DNA of 64,000 bases from Anaerolineae bacterium (GCA_020851635.1 JADZCJ010000119.1:45005-109004); one strand, 5' to 3'; counted from the first letter of the stretch, positions 25,649 to 34,821 are shown. Numbers and translations: made by a program. The notes: generated by a model not told the origin, from the sequence alone.

Positions 25649-26914
25649 CTATTGTGTCATCTTGTATTGGTCGGGTGCGACAAACGCCCAGGTGCCGTCC
25701 TTGATTTTGACCAGCACGAGCGATTCTTTGCCGATGCCTACGTGGTCAGTGGGCGACCAGTTAAAGATGCCGCTGATGCCGACAAAATTTCTGACGTTAT
25801 TTTCAAAGTAATCGCGCAATTTCGCGCGGTCGGGTCCGACGGATTCAAGACCGGCAAGCGCAATCTCGACGGCATCCCAGCCATGTCCGCCAAATGAGCT
25901 CGGCGCTTTGCCGTTGGTGAATGCGCCATAATCGGCGATGTATTTGAGCAGGACTGCCTTTTGCGGGTCGCTGTCGGGCAGCGAGTTGGCGACGAGCAGT
26001 TTGCCGATGGGGAACATGACGCCTTCGGCGGAATCCTGGGCGAGGTTGATGAAATCTTTGTTGCCGATGCCGTGATTGTGCAAGAGCGGCGCCGTCATGC
26101 CGAGGGTGTGATATTGGACGGTGAGCGGCGCGCCTTCGCCCGGTGTGGCATGGACGATGACGGCTTGAGGATTCAAGCCCTTGATCTTGGTGAGCTGCGC
26201 GGTGAAATCTTTGTCGCCCGGCTGAAAGACTTCGTCGGCGAGAACCTCGATGCCCGCCGCTTTGAACTGTTCATTCATCGCATCGCGCGAATCTTTGCCG
26301 AACGCGTTGTTGACACCGATGGAGGCGACTTTGGTGATGCCATTCGCTTTGAGCCAATCCAGCTGCACGGCGGTAACGGGCTGGTTCGCCTGCGGTGTTT
26401 TGAAAATCCATTTGCGCTCGGCAATCGGATTGACGATTTGACTGGCGGACGCCATTGAAATCATCGGCGTTGAATTTTTGGTCGCCGTTTCAATCATCGC
26501 CAAGCTTGCGGGACTGCCGCTGGAACCAATCAACACGGCGACGTTATCTTGTTCGACGAGTTTTTTCGCGGCGAGCGTGGCTTTGCTGGCATCGCTCGCG
26601 TCATCTTCGACAATGAGTTCGATTGGGTGCATGTTGCCGTCGGGGCCTTTGATGCCCCCGGCTTTATTGACTTGATCTTGAATCATCAATGCGGTATCGC
26701 GTTCGGGGATGCCCAACGATGACGCGGGTCCTGTAATCGAGGTGACAAAACCGATTTTGTATGGTTCGCCTGCGGCAGCTTGCGGCGCGGCTGTCGGTTG
26801 TGCTGCGGTGGTGGGCGCAGGTGCGGGTGCGGGCGCGGCGACAGGGGCTGCGCAAGCTGCGAGTACGAGAATTGCGATGACGAACAGTGTGAGCGCCAAA
26901 ATTTGCCTTTGCAT
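25649..26914 (-). CDS. livK: Liv-type ABC transporter substrate-binding lipoprotein
   Basis: Periplasmic-type binding protein of 421 residues with a signal peptide and lipobox LAACAAP, then an Ala/Pro-rich tether and the receptor fold starting YKIGFVTSITGPASSLG. Conserved pieces IGSSGSPASLAM and GHGWDAVEIA are typical of the family. A strong Shine-Dalgarno (GGAGGAGGAG) precedes the ATG, so this first gene of the operon should be highly translated, as usual for binding proteins. The 246 bp upstream hold its promoter; I could not fix the hexamers. The ligand may be an aromatic acid, judging by paaK downstream. Confidence 0.93.
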   Translation of the reverse strand: MQRQILALTLFVIAILVLAACAAPVAAPAPAPAPTTAAQPTAAPQAAAGEPYKIGFVTSITGPASSLGIPERDTALMIQDQVNKAGGIKGPDGNMHPIELIVEDDASDASKATLAAKKLVEQDNVAVLIGSSGSPASLAMIETATKNSTPMISMASASQIVNPIAERKWIFKTPQANQPVTAVQLDWLKANGITKVASIGVNNAFGKDSRDAMNEQFKAAGIEVLADEVFQPGDKDFTAQLTKIKGLNPQAVIVHATPGEGAPLTVQYHTLGMTAPLLHNHGIGNKDFINLAQDSAEGVMFPIGKLLVANSLPDSDPQKAVLLKYIADYGAFTNGKAPSSFGGHGWDAVEIALAGLESVGPDRAKLRDYFENNVRNFVGISGIFNWSPTDHVGIGKESLVLVKIKDGTWAFVAPDQYKMTQ

Positions 26915-27160
26915 CTTGTTCTCCTCCTCCTTTTTGAAACCGAACCTTGTGCAATCGTGTGTCGAAAAATATTATGGGTATGAGCGAATGATTTGTTTCT
27001 CCTTTCAAAGGTAAATGAATCTGGCAGGGACAATATTCAACGCACCGGGCGAGGACAATATCCGCCACAATGACGGATCAAATACTCCAACGCCTATTTG
27101 CAAGGACACTCCCTTGTGGTCGTCCGTACACCGTCCCCGTAAAGCAATCAGCAATTTGCG

Positions 27161-28141
27161 CTAGAATGCGGCGAGGCGCCGCGCCGCGTCCGCGATCTTT
27201 TGTGCGTTGGGCAAAAAAGTCTTTTCGCCAATTTCGTTGAATGGCACACCGGGCAAATCGGGACCTGTCACGCGCACAATCGGCGCGTCGAGGTCGAGGA
27301 AAGCTTCTTCGGCGATGCGCGCCCCAATCTCGGCGCCCAAGCCCATCGTGTAGGTGTCTTCGTGAACGATGAGCGCGCGATTCGTTTTGCGGACCGACTC
27401 GAAAATCGTTTCCCAGTCTATCGGCAAGAGCGAACGCAAATCAACCACCTCGACTTGAATGTCCTCGCGTTCCAACAACTCTGCCGCCGCGAGCGCTTCG
27501 TGCAGCATCATCCCGTACGCAAAGATGGAGAGATCGCTGCCCGCGCGTTTCACTTGCGCTTTGCCGATTGGCACGATGTAATCATTGTCCGGCACATCGC
27601 CTTTGATGGCGCGATACGTTTTTTTGTGTTCGAGATAGAGGACGGGGTCGGGGTCAGCGATGGCGGCGCGCAGCAATCCTTTGGCATCATACGGCGTCGC
27701 GGGCGTGACTATTTTCAAGCCGGGGAAATGCGCGTATGTCGCTTCGATGGATTGCGAATGGTAGAGCGCGCCGTGAACGCCGCCGCCGTAGGGCGTGCGA
27801 ATCACCATCGGACACGTCCAATCGCCATTGGTGCGATAACGCAGTTTCGCCGCGTCGCTCACGATTTGATCAAAGGCGGAATGAATGAAATCGGCAAATT
27901 CGATTTCCGCAATCGGACGCAAACCGACGCCCGCCGCGCCAATGGCTATACCGATAATCGCGAGTTCCGAAATCGGCGCGTCCATCACCCGTTCGGGACC
28001 AAACTCGTTATACAGGCCTTCGGTCGCGCGGAACACACCGCCCAGCACGCCAACATCTTCGCCGAGAATGAAAACGCGCTCGTCGCGAGCCAGTTCCGCA
28101 CGGAGGGTGTCGCGAATCGTTTCGATGATGCTTTTCAGCAT
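27161..28141 (-). CDS. 2-Oxoacid dehydrogenase E1 beta subunit
   Basis: Beta subunit of a heterotetrameric thiamine-diphosphate E1, about 326 residues from the ATG at 28141. Landmarks: RVFILGEDVGVLGGVFRATEGL, ERVMDAPISE, a cofactor-binding-type IRTPYGGGVHGALYHSQSIEA, and YLEHKKTYR. A start 33 bp upstream is also possible; neither has a clear Shine-Dalgarno. It lies downstream of E1 alpha in the same direction but after 227 bp with its own -10 box. Substrate cannot be read from sequence. The setting, after PadBCD-like genes, makes an aromatic 2-oxoacid such as phenylglyoxylate worth considering. Confidence 0.9.
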   Translation of the reverse strand: MLKSIIETIRDTLRAELARDERVFILGEDVGVLGGVFRATEGLYNEFGPERVMDAPISELAIIGIAIGAAGVGLRPIAEIEFADFIHSAFDQIVSDAAKLRYRTNGDWTCPMVIRTPYGGGVHGALYHSQSIEATYAHFPGLKIVTPATPYDAKGLLRAAIADPDPVLYLEHKKTYRAIKGDVPDNDYIVPIGKAQVKRAGSDLSIFAYGMMLHEALAAAELLEREDIQVEVVDLRSLLPIDWETIFESVRKTNRALIVHEDTYTMGLGAEIGARIAEEAFLDLDAPIVRVTGPDLPGVPFNEIGEKTFLPNAQKIADAARRLAAF

Positions 28142-28198
28142 GGCAAAAATTTGTAATGCGCGCCGTTGCGACATGACAGTTTTGCGCTATGTCGTTTT

Positions 28199-28228
28199 TG
28201 CGGCGATATAAGGATTATAGAAACGCGC
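28199..28228 (-). promoter_or_regulatory. Promoter candidate for E1 beta
   Basis: On the minus strand the segment reads gtttcTATAATccttatatcg, with a perfect -10 hexamer at 28214-28219, about 75 bp before the E1 beta start; the -35 is weak. Almost the same block (gtttcTATAATcgctatatcg) precedes the paaX-like gene at 43.6 kb, suggesting a shared promoter class or regulator. Confidence 0.5.
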
Positions 28229-28368
28229 CGACGAGGATTCCACCTATGAGAGGATAGTAATCAATCGCCAATTGGGTAGTTGGTAAGCGGGGCGAGACTA
28301 TCCTTTCGCGTGGGATGGGAGGGTGCAAGGGGCAAGGAACGGATGGCAAATCGAAAATTGTCCCCGCC

Positions 28369-29358
28369 CTACTCGTATACATGCTTGAACGTCTCTTCCG
28401 CGTTCAATTCGGGCGCGCCGAGCGCGAAATCTGCCGCGTCATCAACGGCAGCGCGAATTTCATCTTCGAGCGCAGTTTCGCTTTTTTCATCGAGCAGCTG
28501 CTCGGCATAAAGTTGTGCGCGAAAGGTTTTGAGCGGGTCGCGTTCGCGCGCGCGTTCCACCTCGCCGCGCGAACGATAACGCGTGTCGTCGTCGTTCGAG
28601 GTGTGGGGGAGATAACGATACACTTTGGCTTCAATCAATGTGGGTCCGTCGCCGCGCCGAGCGCGTTCGATGGCGGTACGCGCCGTCTCGTATACCGCGA
28701 GCGGGTTCATTCCATCCACCACGACGCCGGGAAAACCATAGCCCGCCGCGCGGTCGGCGACATTTTCCACCGCCATCTGTTTTGACTGCGGCACGGAAAT
28801 GGCAAGCCCATTGTTTTCGCAGCAAAAGACGATCGGCAGTTTGTGAATCGCGGCGAAATTCATGGATTCGTGAACATCGCCTTTGCTCGAAGAACCATCG
28901 CCGAAACCGCACCACGTGACATACTCGGCGCGGCTGTATTTTGCGGCGAGCGCGATGCCTACCGCGTGCGGCACATGTCCGGACATGACGCTTGATAATG
29001 AATAGATCCGCAGGCGGCGGCTGCCCCAATGCGCGTACATTTGGCGTCCCGCGCCGGCGGGGTCGGGCGCTTTGCCGAGATAGTGACAGAGAATATCGCG
29101 CGGCGTCAAGCCCCACACCAAAAGCGCGCTCACATCGCGGTGCTGCGGCACGAGATAATCGCGCGCGGGGTCCAACGCGAACGCGAATCCTGCGCCCGTC
29201 GCTTCGTGTCCCGCGCACGATACCGCAAAATGTCCATGTCCCTGCCGATTCAACGCCCACATGCGCTCGTCGAGGCGGCGCGCGAGGAGCATCGCGCGAT
29301 ACATGGCGAGTTCAAGCGTTTCAATATCCGCTAACTGCGGTGAGGTCATGGCGTGCAT
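28369..29358 (-). CDS. 2-Oxoacid dehydrogenase E1 alpha subunit
   Basis: Alpha subunit of E1, 329 residues. The thiamine-diphosphate motif is GFGDGSSSKGDVHESMNFAA followed by ENNGLAIS. Other landmarks are LVPQHRDVSALLVWG and the late RYLPHTSNDDDTRYRS loop that carries phosphorylation-type residues in the branched-chain family. The start lies 2 bp after the stop of the PadD-like membrane subunit, so it is co-transcribed with the molybdoenzyme genes. That arrangement links 2-oxoacid oxidation to the product of that enzyme. Confidence 0.92.
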   Translation of the reverse strand: MHAMTSPQLADIETLELAMYRAMLLARRLDERMWALNRQGHGHFAVSCAGHEATGAGFAFALDPARDYLVPQHRDVSALLVWGLTPRDILCHYLGKAPDPAGAGRQMYAHWGSRRLRIYSLSSVMSGHVPHAVGIALAAKYSRAEYVTWCGFGDGSSSKGDVHESMNFAAIHKLPIVFCCENNGLAISVPQSKQMAVENVADRAAGYGFPGVVVDGMNPLAVYETARTAIERARRGDGPTLIEAKVYRYLPHTSNDDDTRYRSRGEVERARERDPLKTFRAQLYAEQLLDEKSETALEDEIRAAVDDAADFALGAPELNAEETFKHVYE

Positions 29359-29360
29359 CG

Positions 29361-30296
29361 TTATGCCCCGCGCGCGCGACGGCGCAGTGCGTCAAACTTG
29401 GCGGGCGACAGCACCACCGCGCGCAAATAACCCGCTTCCAACACAATCCCGTATTTTTGCCGCGCGCCGCCGAACAAGAGCAGCATGCCCGCGAGGATTT
29501 CGATAACGGGTGTGAGCAGCGGCCCGGGACCCAGCGCCATCGCCAAGATGAGCAGCAGCGCGGGCAGAATATGTCCGACGCCGACGATTTGCAGCATTGC
29601 TTTTTGGGTCCGCAATGCTTGCGTCGCTTTTGGAAACGCGGCGTCGTTGCTTTGCAAATAGATGAACCACAGCGCGAGATTGAAAAGCGCGGCGGCAAAA
29701 CCGATCGCGGCGAATGAAAACGCGCTCGACAGCGGGATGAAAACTTGCAGCGCGTTGAAAACGACGAGCATCAGACCCGCGCCGGTCATGAATCCGCAGG
29801 TGAGAAAATAAAAGATCACGCGCGGCGTATTCCACGTAATGACGCCGCGCGCGCGATAGAGGATGAATCCCTGCGCGACCATCAAAAAGAGCGCAGCTGC
29901 TGCGGCGAGCGCGCGCAGCAGTGGGAATGGAAATAGCCAATCGAGTCCGGCGAACGCGGTAAATAAAAAGAACGCGAGCGTCTCGCGCGACATCCACGAA
30001 CGGCGCAGATGGCGAAAGAGATTGATGCCGCGCTGCGGTTGCCCCGCTTCCGTCGTCAACGCGATAAAGCCAATGCCCGCGCACCCGACGCCGAGCAATT
30101 TGAACACGCCGGCGACGAACGCAAGCGTAAACCAATCGGGTTGTCCGGCGAGAAATGCTTGCAGCCACTCGCCGTTCGCTGGCAGATTCACCAACAGCGC
30201 GAGCAAATAAAAACCCGTACCGATGCCGCCCATCGTAAAATTCACGACAGCGGGCAGTTTCCAGACACGTTGTTTTTGAGAAGGAATGAGTTCCAT
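29361..30296 (-). CDS. DmsC/NrfD-like membrane anchor of the molybdoenzyme (PadD-like)
   Basis: Integral membrane protein of 311 residues with about eight hydrophobic segments, resembling quinone-reactive anchors of the DMSO reductase family. Typical pieces are FTMGGIGTGFYLLALL, RRSWMSRETLAFFLF and a long C-terminal hydrophobic half. It would pass electrons from the iron-sulfur subunit to quinone. In phenylacetyl-CoA:acceptor oxidoreductase a comparable third subunit is present. It is followed after 2 bp by E1 alpha and preceded after 84 bp by the ferredoxin-like subunit, the gap holding a ttgattc heptad tract. Confidence 0.8.
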   Translation of the reverse strand: MELIPSQKQRVWKLPAVVNFTMGGIGTGFYLLALLVNLPANGEWLQAFLAGQPDWFTLAFVAGVFKLLGVGCAGIGFIALTTEAGQPQRGINLFRHLRRSWMSRETLAFFLFTAFAGLDWLFPFPLLRALAAAAALFLMVAQGFILYRARGVITWNTPRVIFYFLTCGFMTGAGLMLVVFNALQVFIPLSSAFSFAAIGFAAALFNLALWFIYLQSNDAAFPKATQALRTQKAMLQIVGVGHILPALLLILAMALGPGPLLTPVIEILAGMLLLFGGARQKYGIVLEAGYLRAVVLSPAKFDALRRRARGA

Positions 30297-30297
30297 T

Positions 30298-30325
30298 TTC
30301 GATTTTTGATTCTTGATTCATGATT
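30298..30325. repeat. Heptad tract before padD-like gene
   Basis: Four or so units of the form ttgattc/ttgattt on the plus strand, that is atcaaaa-type on the minus strand, similar to those inside hcrA. Confidence 0.55.
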
Positions 30326-30380
30326 TACCGCGCAAGCGTGGCGAAATCATAAAAAGCAAATCAGCAATCCTAAATCCCCA

Positions 30381-31022
30381 TCATTCCACGATGTAATACA
30401 TCGCGCTCTCGGTCCCCAACTCTTCCGAGAGACGCACAGTGTCATTTTCGGCGATATAGCGCGAGACGATGCTGTCGGGATCGTCGAGGTCGCCAAAGTG
30501 CATGGCGTTCGAGATGCACGAACCGACGCACATGGGCGTCGCGTCGGGGTCAACGCCCGGTTTCAAACCGCGCGCCAAGCCCGCGTCCACGCGCGGCAAA
30601 CAGAAATTGCATTTGGTCGCGACGCCGATGCGGTCGGGATGCGCGAGCACTTGTTCGGGGGGGATCAAGCCCGTTTCATAGTATGATTTTGTTTCAAACA
30701 CGATGTTGCGCGCGAGATAGGGACAGGCGACGATGCAGTACGCGCAGCCGATGCACAAGTTATAGTTAATGTCCACGATGCCGTCGGGACGTTTATAGGT
30801 CGCCGTCGTCGGACATACTTCAAAACACGGCGGATTCGTGCAGTGCTGGCAGCCCATCGGCACAAAACGGCGATTCACATCGGGATATTCGCCCGTTTCG
30901 ATATCCGCCACCCAGCGCCAAAACACTTTGGGCGGCGTATTGTTTGTTTGTTTGCACGCAATCGTGCAGGTCTGACAGCCCACACATTTCCGCAAATCAA
31001 TGACCATTCCCCAACGCGACAT
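30381..31022 (-). CDS. Four-cluster ferredoxin-like subunit (PadC/DmsB-like)
   Basis: Electron-transfer subunit of 213 residues with the cysteine pattern of four [4Fe-4S] clusters: CVGCQTCTIACKQ, CQHCTNPPCFEVCP, CIGCAYCIVACPY, and a later set with CNFC and MCVGSC. It connects the molybdenum subunit to the membrane anchor. The true start is ATG at 31022 (MSRWGMVIDLRKC) with GAAGGAG upstream; the open frame extends farther without signal. There is no Tat or Sec signal, so the enzyme faces the cytoplasm, fitting a CoA-thioester substrate. Confidence 0.88.
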   Translation of the reverse strand: MSRWGMVIDLRKCVGCQTCTIACKQTNNTPPKVFWRWVADIETGEYPDVNRRFVPMGCQHCTNPPCFEVCPTTATYKRPDGIVDINYNLCIGCAYCIVACPYLARNIVFETKSYYETGLIPPEQVLAHPDRIGVATKCNFCLPRVDAGLARGLKPGVDPDATPMCVGSCISNAMHFGDLDDPDSIVSRYIAENDTVRLSEELGTESAMYYIVE

Positions 31023-31032
31023 AATGACTCCT

Positions 31033-31548
31033 TCACAAACAGGACAAATTTGAAATTTGCCCCGCGCCATCATCCAAGCGCTCGCGCAGTTGGCTCGACG
31101 TAATTCCACGCGGAAACGCAATCAAATGCGCGGCGCACTTGGAACGACAATCCATCGCGCCGAATTTGGCGACCGGAATGCCGGCGTCCGCGCACGCGCT
31201 CAAGCGGTGACTCCATTCACATTCCATTGCGCGCGGCGCGGTGGTGAAAATAACTTGGCGCAGCGCGGCATGTGCGCGCAAATAATCAATGTGCCAATGC
31301 GCGCGTTTATTTTTTCGCGTATGTCTGGCAAGCCGCGCCCGCAAACCGCCCGAGCCGAACGCGCTGCCGACATAAACGTAATCGCCGCGCGGAAAGTAAA
31401 ACCTGCCGAATTTTCCCACGCGCAAATTCTTGGCGCGCGGCAAATGCAGCGCGAGCGCGTACGTTCCGGAAACAGATGGGATGCTCTCATTTCGAGCGGG
31501 TGCTCTGACGCAGTTTGTCGGCGAGAACTTGTTCGCGCCCTTTGCCAT
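31033..31548 (-). CDS. DUF123 (GIY-YIG-like nuclease fold) protein
   Basis: Small protein of 171 residues with GTYALALHLP, RGDYVYVGSAFGSGGLRARLARH and HWHIDYLRAH, matching the DUF123 domain related to GIY-YIG endonucleases. It is unusual that it lies between the catalytic and iron-sulfur subunit genes of the molybdoenzyme, 10 bp before the latter. It could be an accidental insertion into the operon. A heptad tract is directly upstream of its ATG. Confidence 0.82.
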   Translation of the reverse strand: MAKGANKFSPTNCVRAPARNESIPSVSGTYALALHLPRAKNLRVGKFGRFYFPRGDYVYVGSAFGSGGLRARLARHTRKNKRAHWHIDYLRAHAALRQVIFTTAPRAMECEWSHRLSACADAGIPVAKFGAMDCRSKCAAHLIAFPRGITSSQLRERLDDGAGQISNLSCL

Positions 31549-31572
31549 TTGTCGCCTGCTGCCTGCTGCTCG

Positions 31573-34296
31573 CTATTTGCCATCCTTGCCATTCGCTTTA
31601 TAAATTTTCACGCGCACCACGTCCGCGCCGCTGCCCGTCGCGTCGGTCAACGCAAGATGAAGCGGCGATAATTGATTCAAATTCGGCATGTTCAAATCTT
31701 TGGCGACGGGCGTGACCCAATGTCCGAATTGTTGGATCGTCACCGCGACATCGGGGCGCAAACCTTCGCGGACGATGGCGTGACCCTTGACGCGTTTGAG
31801 CGGCGATTCAATCCACACCGCATCGCCTTCGTTGATGCCCGCGCGTTTTGCCATTTGCGCGTTCAACATGACGCCGAAATGACCTTTGACATTTTTTGCC
31901 ACATCGGCGAGGACGGGAATGCCGACATTGGAACCCCAGCTGTATTGCATCGAACGCGAAGTGAGCAGCCACAAATCATAGTCGTCGGGATTTTTGTCGA
32001 ACGCTTCCGCGATGCGTCCCCAGATGTCGGGAAAATCTTTCCACGCGGGCAGCGGTGAATATTCGTGCAGCTGCGTGTCCCACCACTCGATGCCCTGTTC
32101 GTGCAAACGATTGCCGAGCTCCAAACCCGCGCGCCAAATGCGTTCCTGGTACGGCAGTTCGTAGCGCAAACCCTTTTGAACCATCGCGCCGTGCAAGAAC
32201 CAATCTTTTTCGGGGAACGGAACAAAGAACGCGCCGTTTTCTTTGAACCACGCGAGGTCGTGTTCCTCCGCGCCGCCGCTCAATTCGCGCGTCGCCGCGC
32301 GGCACGCGCGGTCCCAAATCTCTTCGCGCGTCGGCGCGACATCGTTTGGCAAAGTATAGTCAAAGTCCTTGCCTTTGAGCGCGATGCCCGTCCCTCCTCC
32401 CTTGTTCAACACGGCGATGTATTCATTCAAGAGGCCCATTCGTTTCGCCAATTCGGTCCCAATATCAGTGAGATCGAGACAGTCCACCGGCGGCTCGACG
32501 GCGGGCTGACGCAGCGCATAGCCCTGATGTTTCCAATACTGTTCGATATATTTTGTGCCGCCGATGCGATAGAGTTGATACGATTCCAAGTCCGTCGCTT
32601 CGGGCAAAAGCACATCGGCGTACCAATTCGTTTCGTCGGGCGTATAGGCGAACGCGGCGATGAATGGAAATTTCGCCATCTGTTCCGTCACCGTTTCCGA
32701 ATCCCAATGCGAGATCGCGGGATTGGTGCGATAAATAATCCACACCTCCGGCGTCGTCGGACGGGGCCAATTTTCCGGCGGCTCTTTCATAAAGAGCCAC
32801 GGCAAATGCGCGGGACCCAGCGCGGCGGACCACGGCGAATTGTTGGCGAGCGGCACGAGCGTTTGATACGCGTTGCGGATTTTTGGTTTCGCCACCCAAT
32901 TTTCTTTGTCCGTCGGATTCAACGGCTGGTCCATGAATCCATCGGGCCCCGGACGCGCGCTGGCGAGACGGTCATGTCCCGGGCGATTCAAACGCACTGT
33001 CGTGCCAATCGTTCCGCCCGGCACTTCGAGCGCGCCGACGAGAACTGCCAGCATCGTGCGTCCCCACAACGCTTCGTAGCCGCCCCAGCCATTCGTCACC
33101 GTCTTGCCCAAAAGGATCGCGACGGGGCGATACGGATAGGTTTTGTCTTCGATCTCTATCGTTGCGCCGACCTGCGCGTTTTGTAAAAATTCGCGCGCGA
33201 CCTGGCGAATCGTCGCGGCGGGCGCGCCCGAAATTTTTTCCGCCCATTCGGGCGTGTATTCGCGCACATGCTCGATCAATTTTTGAAACGAAGTCGCGAC
33301 TTGGACATTTTCAAAATTGGTCAGCTCTTGGTCCGCGCCGATGGTGATGCCGCTGGTTATGTATGTTCCGCTCATGGCGGGCGTAAATTTTTCATCAAAC
33401 GGACGCGCGCGATTTTCCGTTTCATCCCACATCAACGGTTTGCGCATCGTTTCGTCGCGCAGGTAAAGTCCATTCGGCGCGATGAGGTAGGGCGAATTGG
33501 TCATGTCGCGCAAAAAGGCGACGTCACATTCCTTGCGCCAATCGTGTTCGTGCAAAATCGTATAAAGGAGCGCGTACATGACCGCCGCGTCCGTTTTGGG
33601 TTTGACGGGCACCCATTGCGCGTGCGCGCCCGTGACGGAAAGATGCGGTTCGAACTGGACGCGTTTCAAGCCGCGTTCGCGCGCTTGCGCGTGACGCCAG
33701 ACGCCGAGAACGCCGCCGCTTGCGTCGTTATTGTTGCCAAACGAGATGAGATAATTGGTGCGCGGGGTATCCGATTGGACGGTAAAGGCGCGATGCCAAA
33801 ATTCGCCGTAAAGATGTTCCGAGTGATAACACTTGACGCCCTGACCACTGCCGATGCCAAAATCCACCGGACCCCACGTCGAAAGAAACGCGGGCAGCGC
33901 GCCGGTGTATGCGGGCGCGATGCCGCCCGAACCGAACGTGACGGCGAGGCGCGGATAGCCGCTTTCGTCGCGCACGCCTTTGGCTCTGACCGCCAGCAAT
34001 TTTTGCGCGATGAGGTCGAGCGCCTCGTCCCATGTCACCTCTTTCCACATCGGGTCGGCGTCTCGATCTTTGACGGGATTCGTTCGCACCATCGGTTTTT
34101 TGACGCGGAACGGGTTGTAGGTTTTCTGAATCAGCCCATACGCTTTGACGCAGACGCGCCCCGCCGCCGGATGAATGTCGCCGAATTTCCAATTCGGCTC
34201 GACGCGCGTGGCGACGCCGTCCTCGACACAAACGTTAAGCAGATCGGGACCAGCCACACATTGATAACAATATTCGGCAACTTTGGTGGTTGACAT
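31573..34296 (-). CDS. Molybdopterin oxidoreductase, candidate phenylacetyl-CoA:acceptor oxidoreductase catalytic subunit (PadB-like)
   Basis: Large cytoplasmic molybdoenzyme of the DMSO reductase family, 907 residues, no signal peptide. The N-terminal cluster region is AEYCYQCVAGPDLLNVC with a fourth Cys in GRVCVKAYG; the third-Cys spacing differs from the usual C-x2-C-x3-C. A Cys in GQGVKCYHSEH could be the metal ligand. The set of catalytic, four-cluster and membrane subunits, plus paaK and benzoyl-CoA genes, fits PadBCD, which oxidises phenylacetyl-CoA to phenylglyoxylate. Other family members cannot be excluded. The ATG at 34296 has AAGGAG upstream. Confidence 0.78.
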   Translation of the reverse strand: MSTTKVAEYCYQCVAGPDLLNVCVEDGVATRVEPNWKFGDIHPAAGRVCVKAYGLIQKTYNPFRVKKPMVRTNPVKDRDADPMWKEVTWDEALDLIAQKLLAVRAKGVRDESGYPRLAVTFGSGGIAPAYTGALPAFLSTWGPVDFGIGSGQGVKCYHSEHLYGEFWHRAFTVQSDTPRTNYLISFGNNNDASGGVLGVWRHAQARERGLKRVQFEPHLSVTGAHAQWVPVKPKTDAAVMYALLYTILHEHDWRKECDVAFLRDMTNSPYLIAPNGLYLRDETMRKPLMWDETENRARPFDEKFTPAMSGTYITSGITIGADQELTNFENVQVATSFQKLIEHVREYTPEWAEKISGAPAATIRQVAREFLQNAQVGATIEIEDKTYPYRPVAILLGKTVTNGWGGYEALWGRTMLAVLVGALEVPGGTIGTTVRLNRPGHDRLASARPGPDGFMDQPLNPTDKENWVAKPKIRNAYQTLVPLANNSPWSAALGPAHLPWLFMKEPPENWPRPTTPEVWIIYRTNPAISHWDSETVTEQMAKFPFIAAFAYTPDETNWYADVLLPEATDLESYQLYRIGGTKYIEQYWKHQGYALRQPAVEPPVDCLDLTDIGTELAKRMGLLNEYIAVLNKGGGTGIALKGKDFDYTLPNDVAPTREEIWDRACRAATRELSGGAEEHDLAWFKENGAFFVPFPEKDWFLHGAMVQKGLRYELPYQERIWRAGLELGNRLHEQGIEWWDTQLHEYSPLPAWKDFPDIWGRIAEAFDKNPDDYDLWLLTSRSMQYSWGSNVGIPVLADVAKNVKGHFGVMLNAQMAKRAGINEGDAVWIESPLKRVKGHAIVREGLRPDVAVTIQQFGHWVTPVAKDLNMPNLNQLSPLHLALTDATGSGADVVRVKIYKANGKDGK

Positions 34297-34340
34297 CACA
34301 ACTCCTTTGGCGCGCTCGAGAGGATACTTTTAATGGACGA

Positions 34341-34715
34341 TTATTTTTCAGGTTTGAAAAAATAGAAATATCCAAACGCAAGCGCAAGCGCCAAACTCAA
34401 AATCCAGGCTGGTCCGAAACTTGGTCCGCCTGTCAAAAGTGGCAGAACATAGACTACAAATCCAAGGGTCTGGAAAATAACCTATGCCAGCGTAAGGTTT
34501 CGCCTGAGCGGGACATTTTCACTACGCGCCGCGAAAAAAGCAATGAGACCGATGGTCACGAGGAAAACGCCCGTATTCCGTCCAGCCAAATCCATCCCCG
34601 CGCCTTCAGAGGGCGTTCCTCATGCGCTCCACATGGTTGTTGGCACAAGGAGGGATCCTAGACCAGGCAGGAACGCAAAAATTGCTTGAAAGTAGAAAAC
34701 ATATTTGAGTTTTAT
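34341..34715 (-). pseudogene. Decayed small membrane protein gene
   Basis: Read on the minus strand, one frame gives a coherent multi-span membrane protein of about 124 codons: YVFYFQAIFAFLPGLGSLLV, then GVFLVTIGLIAFFAA, then VVYVLPLLTGGPSFGPAW and a final span. It is interrupted by two in-frame stops (TGA, then TAG) and begins at ATA where an ATG would be expected, 8-9 bases after AAGGAG. The frame is otherwise unbroken, so decay looks recent. I do not recognise the family. Confidence 0.75.
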
Positions 34716-34801
34716 TTGATGCTCTCCTTTGAGAACAATACCTTCGGCAGTTTACAAATCGTTACGTACCTGCGTAGGCAGCGTTCGCTAACGTTGACGT
34801 A

Positions 34802-34821
34802 GGCGCATTAGAGAATGCGCC
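34802..34821. other. Strong hairpin without T run
   Basis: Perfect 8-bp stem ggcgcatt/aatgcgcc with a tetraloop, just upstream (on the plus strand) of the hemerythrin gene end and next to tgcgtaggc/gacgtaggc near-repeats. It may end the reductase operon on the minus strand, but no T run follows in either direction. Confidence 0.35.

Noticed and set aside
34290..34661. Plus-strand frame of 123 residues beginning MTSQLLWRARE
   Set aside because: Antisense to the decayed membrane-protein gene and without recognisable sequence.
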